From Motiliproteus sp036960405 (GTDB lineage Bacteria; Pseudomonadota; Gammaproteobacteria; Pseudomonadales; Balneatricaceae): a stretch of DNA of 37,786 nt. Shown piece after piece: positions 23,806-32,013 of this stretch. The notes below the pieces were generated by a model. That model had not been told where the DNA came from. It searched no databases and saw nothing but the letters and a program-made list of their open reading frames with translations. Position 1 is the first letter of the stretch. Each line of letters begins with the position of its first letter. The stretch spans positions 1 through 37,786 of the forward strand of contig JBALWS010000028.1 in NCBI GenBank assembly GCA_036960405.1, written 5' to 3'. A program made the translations under genes and the position numbers.

Positions 23806-26142
23806 TTAAGTCTCCTTGGTTGTAGCGGGCGCAGTCGAGATTGCCGAGTTCACGGCGGATGGCTCTTTGCTTGAATCAAACAGCATAATCAGAACCGGCA
23901 GCAGGATAAAGTCGACCAACAGAGCGATGATGATGGTGATGGCGGTCAAAAGCCCCATATCGGAGTTAATCTTGAAGCTTGAGAGTGCCAGAATCAGGAA
24001 GCCTACCGATAGCACTACGGTGGTGATCCAGAGCGCCATACCGACACTTTGAAAGGCGTAGATAATTGCCCGCTGGGTATTGTCGCCGCGCTGCCGGCGA
24101 GCGTAGAGGTACTTGCTGAGGAAGTGAACGGTGTCGTCGACGATAATGCCCAGAGTCATAGCAGTCACTACCGACAAGGCAAGGCCTACCTCTGATACCC
24201 ACATTCCCCATACCCCAAACGCGATGCCTGCGGGTATCAGGTTTGGTGCCAGGCTGATGATGCCAAATTTGAGTGATCGCAAGGCGACTCCGAGCAGCGC
24301 CGAGATCAGCACTAGCGCGACCAACGTTCCGGTTAGCATGCTGTTGATGTTGCGCTTGCCTATATGGGCAAACATCAGCGGTGGGCTGGCAATTTCTGCC
24401 GTGATATCGGGAGTATTGAGCTGTATCCATTCGTTGGCGCGCTGCTCTAGATCCAGCATCTGATTGCTGCTGAGATTGTGATAGCTGGCAACCATGCGGA
24501 TGGCAGATTTATCGACGTTGATCTGATTGTTTAGATCCAACCCGTAAGGCAGTGACATTTCGTATAGCAGCAAGTACTGGGCTGCCAGCTCGCGCGATTC
24601 GGGTAGTTTGTAATAGCTGGGATCATCGCCATGCATGTTGCGGTTCAGTCGCTTCATGGTATCGGTTAGGGTATCGACGTGGACGGTTTCAGGTTGCAGG
24701 CGGAGCCATTGAACCAGTCGATCGGCGGATTGCAAAAACTGCGGGTTGTTGATGCCGCCGCTTTCTCCGGAACTGAGCTCAAACTCCATCATCGCCATAC
24801 CGGTCAAGTGCTCGTTACTGAAGTCGGTGGCGATTCGAAACGGTACTGTACGGTCGAAATACTCGACAAAGTTATCGTTCAGTTCGTTACGTGGTACCTG
24901 GCTAACGGTAGCTACTACCACGATTAAAGATGCCCAAAGCAACCAGCGACGATTGTTTATCACCCACTGGCCTATCTGCTCCATCACGCTCAGCTTATTC
25001 TGCTCTCGAGGCGTGACGCGCAGTGGCATGATCGCCAGGATGGCTGGGAGCAACGTTAACGACAGCACGCAGGCTATCATCACCCCCATCGCGACGATAT
25101 TGCCCAGGTCAGCGAACGGCGGCGAGTCGCTGAAATTCATACTCAAAAAACCGATAGCGGTGGTGACACTGGTCAAAACGACCGGTTGGGTGTTGATTTT
25201 TAAACTGCGGATCAATGCCGGGGTTCGTTCCACACCAGAGCGCATCTCGTGATAGAAGGTGCTAAGGATATGGACGCAGTCGGCGACGGCCAGCGTCAGG
25301 ATGATGATAGGGGCCGAGGCGGAAGGCGCGGTCAGATACATTCCCCCCCAGCCTGCCAGACCCATCGCACCGGCGATGCTGGTGATGATGATAATCAGTG
25401 TCGCCAGCAGGCCGCCGATGGTACGTACCAGCACCCCGATCAGCACCATTACCGCTAAGAACATGATCGGCACCAGCGTCTTGCTGTCGTTGAGAGATGA
25501 TTCTGAAAAGGTGTTGTTCATGATCACCATGCCGGTCAGATACACCTCCACGTTGGGGTATCGCTCGAGCAGTTGGTCTCGTATCTGGCGGACTGCCACG
25601 ACGACTTCCGGTGTCTCTTCGACCAGGTTTTTACCAGGGAAATGGATGCTGGCGTTGACGGCTGCCACTGCCCCATCGGATGATATCAATCGATGAACCA
25701 GCAGCGGTTCATTGAGTGCTACCTGTTTGATTCGTTCGATATCCTGCGCATCGAGCGTTGCTGCATCGAACACCAGGTCCTCAACGATCAGGTCGTCTTC
25801 TTCGGCGAAGGTGTGCTGGAAGTTGGTGATGGAATCGACTCGGGTCGAGTAGGGCAGTTGCCAACTTTGCTGGGTTAACCAATCTAGCGCTTGCAGCGTC
25901 TCTGCGGTGAACACATTGCCGTCTTTAGGTACGACGATAAACAGGGCGTTGTCACTCTTAGCGAAGGTTTTTTGCATCCGCTCGAAGGTTTGCAACTGTG
26001 GATTCTCTTTACCGAAAAAGACCCGATAATCGCTTTTAAACACCAACCGCTGGGCACCGTAGGTGGCCAGTACGACGAGAGTCATCAGTATCACTGCTAC
26101 TAAGTAACGCTGACGGATCAGGCTTCGGTAAAACGCATCCAT
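23806..26142 (-). CDS. RND/MMPL family inner-membrane exporter
   Basis: A 778-residue transporter with the RND superfamily layout: one helix, a large periplasmic loop (about residues 35-210), six helices (about 215-400), a second loop and five or six more helices. The SSD-like repeats are recognisable as LTLAVADCVHILSTF and MTLGIIVDDTVHFLSKY, whose Asp residues probably relay protons. This MMPL/hopanoid-type branch moves lipids rather than drugs and needs no MFP adaptor, which is absent here. The start at 26142 has a CAGGATA ribosome-like site. A TATAAT element and an FNR-like box lie 50-95 bases upstream. It is first in an operon with a LolA-like protein and a beta-barrel. Confidence 0.9.
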   Translation of the reverse strand: MDAFYRSLIRQRYLVAVILMTLVVLATYGAQRLVFKSDYRVFFGKENPQLQTFERMQKTFAKSDNALFIVVPKDGNVFTAETLQALDWLTQQSWQLPYSTRVDSITNFQHTFAEEDDLIVEDLVFDAATLDAQDIERIKQVALNEPLLVHRLISSDGAVAAVNASIHFPGKNLVEETPEVVVAVRQIRDQLLERYPNVEVYLTGMVIMNNTFSESSLNDSKTLVPIMFLAVMVLIGVLVRTIGGLLATLIIIITSIAGAMGLAGWGGMYLTAPSASAPIIILTLAVADCVHILSTFYHEMRSGVERTPALIRSLKINTQPVVLTSVTTAIGFLSMNFSDSPPFADLGNIVAMGVMIACVLSLTLLPAILAIMPLRVTPREQNKLSVMEQIGQWVINNRRWLLWASLIVVVATVSQVPRNELNDNFVEYFDRTVPFRIATDFSNEHLTGMAMMEFELSSGESGGINNPQFLQSADRLVQWLRLQPETVHVDTLTDTMKRLNRNMHGDDPSYYKLPESRELAAQYLLLYEMSLPYGLDLNNQINVDKSAIRMVASYHNLSSNQMLDLEQRANEWIQLNTPDITAEIASPPLMFAHIGKRNINSMLTGTLVALVLISALLGVALRSLKFGIISLAPNLIPAGIAFGVWGMWVSEVGLALSVVTAMTLGIIVDDTVHFLSKYLYARRQRGDNTQRAIIYAFQSVGMALWITTVVLSVGFLILALSSFKINSDMGLLTAITIIIALLVDFILLPVLIMLFDSSKEPSAVNSAISTAPATTKET

Positions 26143-26195
26143 GGCGGTATCCTGAAATGCTATATCGATGGTGGAAAGAGGTTTTTTAACGCCGC

Positions 26196-26235
26196 ATTAT
26201 AAAGCACGGATACGGTGTGTTGATCAATGTTAATT
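26196..26235 (-). promoter_or_regulatory. Candidate FNR-family-controlled promoter of the RND operon
   Basis: TATAAT is present on the minus strand at 26201-26196, and the box TTGATCAATGTTAA at 26220-26233 (+ strand) overlaps where the -35 element should be. The box matches the FNR/Anr/Dnr pattern TTGAT-N4-RTCAA at all but one position if G is allowed at the first base of the second half, as in Dnr-type sites. No TTGACA-like -35 is present, so the promoter would need an activator. The same 16 bases (TTGATCAATGTTAATT) recur at 26809-26824. Confidence 0.55.
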
Positions 26236-26335
26236 CCAGATAACAGTATTGGCCATCTTAGTTGAAGCTAGGATGATTGGACGACAGCAAAGCAAGCCAC
26301 AGGGTAAGCTGCGGCAGTTGCTATTGAGAGGGAGG

Positions 26336-26698
26336 TTAGTGAAGTTGATCTTGCGGTGTTTGGCGCAGTTCTTTCCACTCAAGCAGGTTGATCACTTCTG
26401 CTCGGGGAGTGGGGGAGCGAGCGATGCTACCGGGGTGATTAAACTCAATCAGTTTGTTGGATAGCTGATACAGACAATCATGCATCATGCCCGATACCCT
26501 GAGCAGCCCTGCCATAGGTGTTTTAGCCCGTTTTAGCTCCATCTCTACGCGGTTCTGTATCGCTGCTAGGCGGCGGCGATGAGTATTAGGAGTGGTGGCA
26601 ATGAATTGTTGGCAGGCGGTTTGACGGAAACTTTCGAATGCTTCTGGATCTCTGTCGGCCAGCGCCACGAGTTCTTCAAATTTGGGTAACTGTCCCAT
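26336..26698 (-). CDS. DUF3135 family protein
   Basis: A 120-residue cytoplasmic protein of the DUF3135 family, recognisable from LPKFEELVALADRDPEAFES, RRRLAAIQNRVEMELKRAKTP and SGMMHDCLYQL. No function is known. It is helical and basic. GAGGA lies upstream of the ATG. It is on the same strand as, and 193 bases upstream of, the RND operon, but an independent promoter (FNR-like box plus TATAAT) lies in that gap, so the two may be separate transcripts under the same control. Confidence 0.87.
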   Translation of the reverse strand: MGQLPKFEELVALADRDPEAFESFRQTACQQFIATTPNTHRRRLAAIQNRVEMELKRAKTPMAGLLRVSGMMHDCLYQLSNKLIEFNHPGSIARSPTPRAEVINLLEWKELRQTPQDQLH

Positions 26699-26783
26699 AG
26701 GCAGGTCCTCTTTTTTTGCTACAGATGCTCCCGGTGACGGGCTGCCTGCATAGGAAAGTTTAGCGCTGATTTGTGATGGCGGG

Positions 26784-26824
26784 ATTAAAATTGATTGAAT
26801 ACAACATTTTGATCAATGTTAATT
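26784..26824 (-). promoter_or_regulatory. Second copy of the FNR-like box with -10 element, upstream of DUF3135
   Basis: TTGATCAATGTTAATT at 26809-26824 is identical to the copy at 26220-26235. On the minus strand a TTTAAT -10 element lies at 26789-26784, about 26 bases from the box centre, essentially the same spacing as in the RND promoter. The predicted transcript would start near 26777 and lead into DUF3135. The box also lies only 23 bases before the start of the glycosyltransferase gene on the + strand, where a bound protein would more likely repress. Confidence 0.5.
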
Positions 26825-26846
26825 ATTTAGAATAAGGAAATAATTA

Positions 26847-27965
26847 TTGAAAATTCTTCTACTTAGCGGCTATCACGCGGTTAGCCATCGGTATTGGAGC
26901 GAGGGGCTGATGGCGGCATTGCCCGAGTACAATTGGCATTGCTTAACGCTGCCTGCGCGCCATTTCAATTGGCGAATACGCGGTGCGCCGCTGACATGGC
27001 TGAGCGAGCAGGCGGTCATGTTAAATGACCAGTATGACCTGCTGATTGTTACGTCGATGGTGGATCTTGCCACGTTGAAAGGACTGGTACCCAGCTTGGC
27101 TCGGACGCCGAGCTTGTGTTATTTCCACGAAAATCAATTCGAGTATCCCAAGAGCAGGCAGCAGCATTCCAGTGTCGATGCGCAGATGGTTAATCTCTAT
27201 TCCGCGCTAGCCGCAGACAGGGTGTTGTTTAACTCTGAATTTAATCGAGACAGTTTTTTCGCTGGCGTTAACCGTTTGCTGCGTAAGCTCCCGGATCATC
27301 GGCCCTCATCAATTACGCCGCTGCTGGAGCACCGCTGTTCGGTCCTGCCAGTACCACTCAGTGATACGGACGATCTATCCCGTGTACGGCTGGCGCCGTT
27401 GTGGCAACATCGGCCGACTGATTCCGATCGAACACCCGTTAAGATTATTTGGGCTTCTAGGTGGGAGTACGATAAAGGCCCCGATCGATTGTTAGCGATA
27501 TTGGAGGAGCTGGAGTGCAGGGGAACCGACCATCAAATCTGCATATTGGGGGAACAGTTTCGCCACTCCCCTCCCGAGTTTGAGTTAATCAAGCAGCGAT
27601 TTGGACCGCGGATCGTGCAGTTTGGATTTGTACCATCAAAGGTTGAGTACCTCCAATGGTTAGCGTCTGCAGATATTATGCTCTCGACATCGATCCATGA
27701 ATTTCAAGGCATCGCTGTGCTTGAGGGTATCGCCGCAGGTTGTGCCCCAGTGTTGCCACGGCGGCTGGCATACCCGGAGCTGGTACCACCGGGTTTTCTT
27801 TATGATAGCCATCCGGCAGATCTGGCTCGTGAAGTGAAAGCAGCGGCTGATTTGATAGAAAAGATTACTACAGACAAACCTGATGCGCCTTGCGTTGAAC
27901 GCTTCATGTGGTCCGCGCTACGGCCCCAATATCAGGCTGTGATAGAGCAGACCGCTGCGTTATAG
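26847..27965 (+). CDS. tRNA-queuosine alpha-mannosyltransferase-like glycosyltransferase (DUF3524/GTDC1-like)
   Basis: A 372-residue GT-B glycosyltransferase. The N-terminal domain, starting MKILLLSGYHAVSHRYWSEG, with CYFHENQFEYP near residue 92, matches DUF3524, found in human QTMAN/GTDC1, which mannosylates queuosine in tRNA-Asp. The C-terminal half (WASRWEYDKGPDRLL, CILGEQFRHSPPEF, LSTSIHEFQGIAVLEGIAAGC) is the glycosyl-group-1-type nucleotide-sugar domain with the E-x7-E motif. Whether bacterial members modify tRNA or another acceptor is not known to me. The start is TTG at 26847 with AAGGAA eight bases before it. It converges with the small exported protein gene. Confidence 0.85.
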   Translation: MKILLLSGYHAVSHRYWSEGLMAALPEYNWHCLTLPARHFNWRIRGAPLTWLSEQAVMLNDQYDLLIVTSMVDLATLKGLVPSLARTPSLCYFHENQFEYPKSRQQHSSVDAQMVNLYSALAADRVLFNSEFNRDSFFAGVNRLLRKLPDHRPSSITPLLEHRCSVLPVPLSDTDDLSRVRLAPLWQHRPTDSDRTPVKIIWASRWEYDKGPDRLLAILEELECRGTDHQICILGEQFRHSPPEFELIKQRFGPRIVQFGFVPSKVEYLQWLASADIMLSTSIHEFQGIAVLEGIAAGCAPVLPRRLAYPELVPPGFLYDSHPADLAREVKAAADLIEKITTDKPDAPCVERFMWSALRPQYQAVIEQTAAL

Positions 27966-27975
27966 CGGTCGGGTT

Positions 27976-28281
27976 TTAGTTGGTTTTTTGTGGCTCCAGA
28001 CCGAGTTCTCGTTCGGCGTAATCTTTCCAGGTGTCAGCGGCCTTCTGAGCTGCCGTTTGGTGTTTGGCCATAGCCGCATTTTGTTTATCGACAAAAGCCT
28101 GCAGGCAACTGCGGTAGTCTTCTACATCTTGTTCGAACTCTTTTTTATCCAACTCGGTAATAAATTCCAATGGCTTGACCGGCGCTTTGCAGTCGTGCGC
28201 TTCAGAAAAGAAATGAGCATGGCTGAGCCCGGATATCAGGCAGCCCGTTAGGGTCAGAATAGTGCGTGCTTTGGTCATCAT
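27976..28281 (-). CDS. Small exported protein, unknown function
   Basis: A 101-residue protein that I do not recognise. A signal peptide (TILTLTGCLISGLSHA, cleavage near SHA-HFF) precedes a short, highly charged helical mature region with two cysteines (HDCKAPV and YRSCLQA), which may form a disulphide. AGGA lies nine bases before the tandem ATGs. It converges with the glycosyltransferase gene across ten bases and diverges from the next small gene. Confidence 0.65.
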   Translation of the reverse strand: MMTKARTILTLTGCLISGLSHAHFFSEAHDCKAPVKPLEFITELDKKEFEQDVEDYRSCLQAFVDKQNAAMAKHQTAAQKAADTWKDYAERELGLEPQKTN

Positions 28282-28419
28282 TGGGTTGTTCCTAGAGGGC
28301 CGAGTTAATCGAATCTATTCCGTCGTAAGAGGGGCGTCAAGTAGGCTGGACTTTTCTGAGAATTGGCTATACTCCCTGTACTTTTTAAATCACTGTCACA
28401 ATTCCTCCTAGGAGAGGCG

Positions 28420-28656
28420 ATGATGAGCCAGCAGACCGATATATTGCAGCATGATGCCGAGTTGATTCTTAGCCTGTTTGGTAATGCGCAGGCACAAAAA
28501 CAACGACTGATGAATATTGAAACGCAGCTCAGTACCGAGGGTGTTGATATTCAGCAGTTGCACAAATGTATTGATAGTCTGGAACAGACTCAGGATCTTG
28601 ATCAGTACCGCTGTCGTTACCATCACCTTGATCGGGTATGGCTACCCGCTTTGTAG
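28420..28656 (+). CDS. Small helical protein, unknown function
   Basis: A protein of about 78 residues that I do not recognise. It is helical and polar (MMSQQTDILQHDAELILSLF, NIETQLSTEGVDIQQLHKCI), with no membrane segment. I chose the ATG at 28420 (or the adjacent 28423) because TAGGAGAGG lies just upstream. An in-frame start at 28363 lies inside the likely promoter: TATACT at 28368-28373, preceded by TTGGC, is a possible -10. A ten-base hairpin overlaps its stop codon. Confidence 0.62.
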   Translation: MMSQQTDILQHDAELILSLFGNAQAQKQRLMNIETQLSTEGVDIQQLHKCIDSLEQTQDLDQYRCRYHHLDRVWLPAL

Positions 28657-28664
28657 CGGGTAGC
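28641..28664. repeat. Ten-pair perfect hairpin between converging genes
   Basis: GCTACCCGCT (28641-28650), loop TTGT and AGCGGGTAGC (28655-28664) form a perfect GC-rich stem that includes the stop codon of the small upstream gene. It lies between two converging genes and could stop transcription, but neither strand has a T-run after it, so it is not a standard intrinsic terminator. Confidence 0.55.
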
Positions 28665-28684
28665 TTGGCGATAGCCCTAGGCGC

Positions 28685-29887
28685 TTACAGCCCGAGCTTT
28701 TCGGCTACGTAGTCTGCGTCTTTATCGCCGCGACCGGATAGGTTGACCAGGATGGTCTGATCCGCCGGTAGCTCGGCTGCGAGTTTCATGGCGTATGCTA
28801 CCGCGTGGGCACTTTCTAAGGCTGGAACAATGCCTTCACGACGCGACAGGGTCATAAATGCATCGAGGCACTCTTGGTCGGTAATGCTGGTATAGGTGAC
28901 CCGCTCGATATCTTTCAGATAGCAATGCTGTGGACCCACACCTGGGTAGTCCAGCCCCGACGCAATCGAGTGAACCGGAAGCGGTTCGCCTTGTTCGTCT
29001 TGCAATACGTAACACTTAAAACCATGCAGTGACCCCGGCGTGCCTAGGGTCAGGGTGGCGGAGTGTTGGTTGGTATCCAAGCCTTTACCTGCGGGTTCAA
29101 CCCCGTACATGTTGACGCTCTCATCGTTCAGGAATGCGGTAAACAAACCCACTGCGTTGGAGCCGCCACCGACGCAGGCCATAATATGATCGGGCAGTTT
29201 GCCGGTCTGCTCCAGGCATTGGATACGAGCTTCATCGCCGATAATGCTCTGGAAATCCCGCACCATCATCGGGAATGGGTGCGGACCAACAACCGAACCG
29301 ATAGCGTAGAAAAAGTTTTGTGGATCTTTCAGGTACTCTTCAAAGGCACTATCGACCGCATCCTTGAGGGTGGCGGTACCGCGCGAGACCGGGATCACGG
29401 TACAGCCCAAAATTTTCATCTTGGTGACATTGGGGTGCTCTTTTTCGATATCGATTTGGCCCATGTGGATTTCACAGTCGATGCCGACCAGTGCGCAAGC
29501 GGTAGCCAGTGCTACCCCGTGTTGTCCCGCTCCTGTCTCAGCCAATATCTTGGTTTTGCCCATGTGTTTGGCTAACAGCGCTTCACCCAGGCAGTGGTTG
29601 ATTTTATGCGCGCCGGTGTGGTTCAGGTCTTCGCGTTTAAGAAAGATTTGAGCACCGCCGCACAGATCGGTTAAACGCTTGGCAAAGTAGAGTGGGCTTG
29701 GACGGCCGACATAGTATTTGTAGAGCTCCATCAGCTCGCTGCGATAAGCCTCGGTATCTTTGATTTCACGATAAGCGCGATCGATATCGTCCATCACCGC
29801 TTTGAGTTCTGGCGGGATGATCTGGCCACCGTAATTACCGAAAAAACCTTCCTTATTAGGCATCGGGGCAAAATCGAATTGGCTCAT
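28685..29887 (-). CDS. trpB: Tryptophan synthase beta-subunit-like PLP enzyme, stand-alone
   Basis: A 400-residue PLP enzyme with the TrpB fold. Lys95 in GAHKIN binds PLP, Glu117 in AETGAGQHG is the catalytic acid-base, GGGSNA binds the cofactor phosphate, and LSGRGDKD is the C-terminal motif. TrpB joins indole and serine to make tryptophan. No trpA is nearby, and the N-terminus (NYGGQIIPPELKAVMDD) differs from the usual FGGQYVPE motif, so this looks like a separate subgroup that may work without TrpA or on another nucleophile. I chose the ATG at 29887 because TAGGAGA lies just upstream and this start matches the family; the frame remains open further upstream. A 17-base repeat element lies about 30 bases upstream. 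Confidence 0.88.
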   Translation of the reverse strand: MSQFDFAPMPNKEGFFGNYGGQIIPPELKAVMDDIDRAYREIKDTEAYRSELMELYKYYVGRPSPLYFAKRLTDLCGGAQIFLKREDLNHTGAHKINHCLGEALLAKHMGKTKILAETGAGQHGVALATACALVGIDCEIHMGQIDIEKEHPNVTKMKILGCTVIPVSRGTATLKDAVDSAFEEYLKDPQNFFYAIGSVVGPHPFPMMVRDFQSIIGDEARIQCLEQTGKLPDHIMACVGGGSNAVGLFTAFLNDESVNMYGVEPAGKGLDTNQHSATLTLGTPGSLHGFKCYVLQDEQGEPLPVHSIASGLDYPGVGPQHCYLKDIERVTYTSITDQECLDAFMTLSRREGIVPALESAHAVAYAMKLAAELPADQTILVNLSGRGDKDADYVAEKLGL

Positions 29888-29917
29888 AGCGTCTCCTAGG
29901 TTCAAGCACGGTATCGG

Positions 29918-29934
29918 ACGTACTGTTACGTACG
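29918..29934. promoter_or_regulatory. Repeat element upstream of trpB, possible operator
   Basis: ACGTAC-TGTT-ACGTAC (29918-29933) is a six-base direct repeat, and it includes the inverted repeat CGTAC-TGTTAC-GTACG (29919-29934). It lies about 30 bases before the trpB start. The GTAC halves recall TrpR-type operators but the spacing is shorter, so any link to TrpR is uncertain. Confidence 0.35.
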
Positions 29935-30072
29935 GTTGGATCATCATACCGCGCTGTCGATGCCCTGCAAACAGTAAGCTATTGTGGCGACTGAAGATTG
30001 TCTTCCTCGCGCCTACTGATGCCAATTTCGTGCTACTCTGCGTTTCTTTTTTTCAGTCTTTAAGGGGCTGTA

Positions 30073-31227
30073 ATGCGCATTGTTGCCGATGAAAATATTC
30101 CGTTAGTCGAGGCTTTTTTTGGCCCATTGGGTGAGGTCGTACGACTGCCAGGGCGGTCGCTTCGCCCCGAGCATTTACAGCAGGCCGAGCTGTTATTGGT
30201 TCGCTCGGTGACCCAGGTTAATGCAGAGTTGCTGGCTGAAACACCGGTAAAGTTTGTTGCCAGTGCCACGATCGGTACCGACCATGTCGCGCTTGAGCAG
30301 TTAAAACAGCTGGGTATTGGTTTCAGTAATGCGCCGGGTTGCAATGCCGAGTCGGTGGTGGATTATGTGCTATCCGCGCTCACCAATCTGGCGCAGCAAC
30401 AGCGCTGTACATTAGCGGATCGAAAGGTGGGTATAGTTGGGGTTGGCAATGTAGGGAAGCGATTGCAGCAGCGTCTGCAGGGTCTCGGCATTGAGTGCCT
30501 GTTGTGTGATCCGCCCCGAGCTGAGCATGCCGCCGAAACCGAGTGCTTTGTTGAGCTGACAGAACTGCTTCAGCAATGCGATGTATTTTGCCTGCATACG
30601 CCGTTGACTAAAGAGGGATCGCATCCGAGCTACCATCTGTTTAACGCCGAAGTCTTGAATGCGTTGCCGAGAGGTAGTTGGTTGATCAATGCTGGGCGCG
30701 GCGCGGTAGTTGATAACCAGGCTTTGGCGAGCTGCTTGCGGCAGCGTAAAGATCTACGGGTGGTACTGGATGTTTGGGAGCCCGAACCCGATATCGATAT
30801 CAAATTGGCCCCTTATCTGGCATTTGCGACACCACATATTGCCGGCTATAGCCTGGAGGGACGGTCTCGTGGCACAGAGATGATCTATCAAAGTGCTTGT
30901 CAGTCTTTGGGTATAACGCCGAGCTGCGAATTGGCTCAGTTGCTGCCTTCACCCGCGATAGCACAGCTCGATCTTTCCGCAGCGGCTTCGACAGAGGCCG
31001 ATCTGATTCCGAGGTTGGTAAAACTGGTATACGATCTGCGTCGGGATCATGATGCATTGATGCGTTGTGTACAGCAGCACCCTGCCACCATAGCCGGTGA
31101 ATTTGATCTGTTGCGGCGTCACTACCCGCAACGCAGGGAGTTTAGTAGCTTGATGATTTCCGGCATTGGGCCGGATTCTACATTGGCTAAACAGTTGGCG
31201 GGCTATGGCTTTAGTCTTGCCGGATAA
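30073..31227 (+). CDS. pdxB: Erythronate-4-phosphate dehydrogenase
   Basis: A 384-residue NAD-dependent 2-hydroxyacid dehydrogenase in the DXP-dependent pyridoxal-phosphate pathway; it oxidises 4-phosphoerythronate. The N-terminal MRIVADENIPLVEAFFGPLG and the GCNAESVVDYV segment are specific to PdxB. The NAD-binding GVGNVG lies at residues 123-128, and the catalytic Arg (INAGRGAVVDN), Glu (VWEPEPD) and His (TPHIAGYS) follow. The C-terminal extension of about 100 residues is the PdxB dimerisation domain. AAGGGG precedes the ATG. It is first in a run with the PilZ, NAD-kinase-like and lipoprotein genes (gaps of 39, 12 and 9 bases). It diverges from trpB, itself a PLP enzyme. Confidence 0.95.
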   Translation: MRIVADENIPLVEAFFGPLGEVVRLPGRSLRPEHLQQAELLLVRSVTQVNAELLAETPVKFVASATIGTDHVALEQLKQLGIGFSNAPGCNAESVVDYVLSALTNLAQQQRCTLADRKVGIVGVGNVGKRLQQRLQGLGIECLLCDPPRAEHAAETECFVELTELLQQCDVFCLHTPLTKEGSHPSYHLFNAEVLNALPRGSWLINAGRGAVVDNQALASCLRQRKDLRVVLDVWEPEPDIDIKLAPYLAFATPHIAGYSLEGRSRGTEMIYQSACQSLGITPSCELAQLLPSPAIAQLDLSAAASTEADLIPRLVKLVYDLRRDHDALMRCVQQHPATIAGEFDLLRRHYPQRREFSSLMISGIGPDSTLAKQLAGYGFSLAG

Positions 31228-31266
31228 CAGTGGTAAGGTTTTATTAGGGCAGCGAACAGGATAACG

Positions 31267-32001
31267 ATGGCGGTAAAACGATTACAGCACCAGTCGTCTG
31301 ATCAGCAGTTACAGGGCGTCAAAGAGCAGCTGCAGTTCGATGACTTGAAATTGATCGTAGGAGAGCGTGTCCGGTTGGAAACTGTCTCACCGCGTGGGCG
31401 CTTTTCGGTTCGTTATTTGGGCGCTCATGTTGGGCGTTGTTTGATGGTGACGATGCCGCTGGTCAATGGTGTGGTGAAACCGGTCAAGGAGGGTACGTCT
31501 ATGACCCTGCGTTTGATTGCGCTGAATCGTGCCTGCGCGTTTAAAACCCGGATGATTAAAGCCCAAACTTCGCCGGTACCGATGCTGTTTCTTGATTACC
31601 CTGATAGTGTTGAAGCGGTGTTGGTTCGCAAAGCCGCTCGAGTTAACAGTCAGTTAATCGTATCGGTCGATGAGGTGGAATCAGGGCATTTCGGTAGCGG
31701 TTGGCCACGGCAGGCATTGTGCTGTGATATCAGTTTGCACGGCGCCCGGATTGAGGCCAGCGATCAGCTCGGGGAGCTGGGTGATGGCTTGTTTATTACA
31801 GCTCGAGTCAGCGTCGGCGAAGTGGATCAGGTATTGATGCTGGAGGGGAAAATCCGCAACTTGGAAGAGGTGGAGGATAGCTTTAACGATGGTTTCAGGA
31901 TGGTTCATGGGCTCGAGTTTGTCGGGCTCGATGAAGAGACCCAATTGATTCTTACTGGCTTTGTTTATCAACAGATGTTGCGTGAACAGGTCGGGCTGTA
32001 G
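31267..32001 (+). CDS. PilZ domain c-di-GMP-binding protein (YcgR-like)
   Basis: A 244-residue protein with an N-terminal YcgR-type domain (LKLIVGERVRLETVSPRGRF, GVVKPVKEGTSMTLRLI) and a C-terminal PilZ domain. The c-di-GMP motifs are intact: RKAAR (residues 121-125, RxxxR) and DISLHG (154-159, DxSxxG). YcgR proteins slow flagellar motors when c-di-GMP is high; whether this one acts on flagella cannot be told here because no flagellar genes are in the window. AGGATAACG lies before the ATG. It lies in the pdxB run, 12 bases before the NAD-kinase-like gene. Confidence 0.87.
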   Translation: MAVKRLQHQSSDQQLQGVKEQLQFDDLKLIVGERVRLETVSPRGRFSVRYLGAHVGRCLMVTMPLVNGVVKPVKEGTSMTLRLIALNRACAFKTRMIKAQTSPVPMLFLDYPDSVEAVLVRKAARVNSQLIVSVDEVESGHFGSGWPRQALCCDISLHGARIEASDQLGELGDGLFITARVSVGEVDQVLMLEGKIRNLEEVEDSFNDGFRMVHGLEFVGLDEETQLILTGFVYQQMLREQVGL

Positions 32002-32013
32002 CCGGAGTAAACG

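Noticed and set aside
25259..25696. 145-residue + strand frame inside the RND gene
   Set aside because: Antisense shadow of a membrane protein with clear RND motifs.
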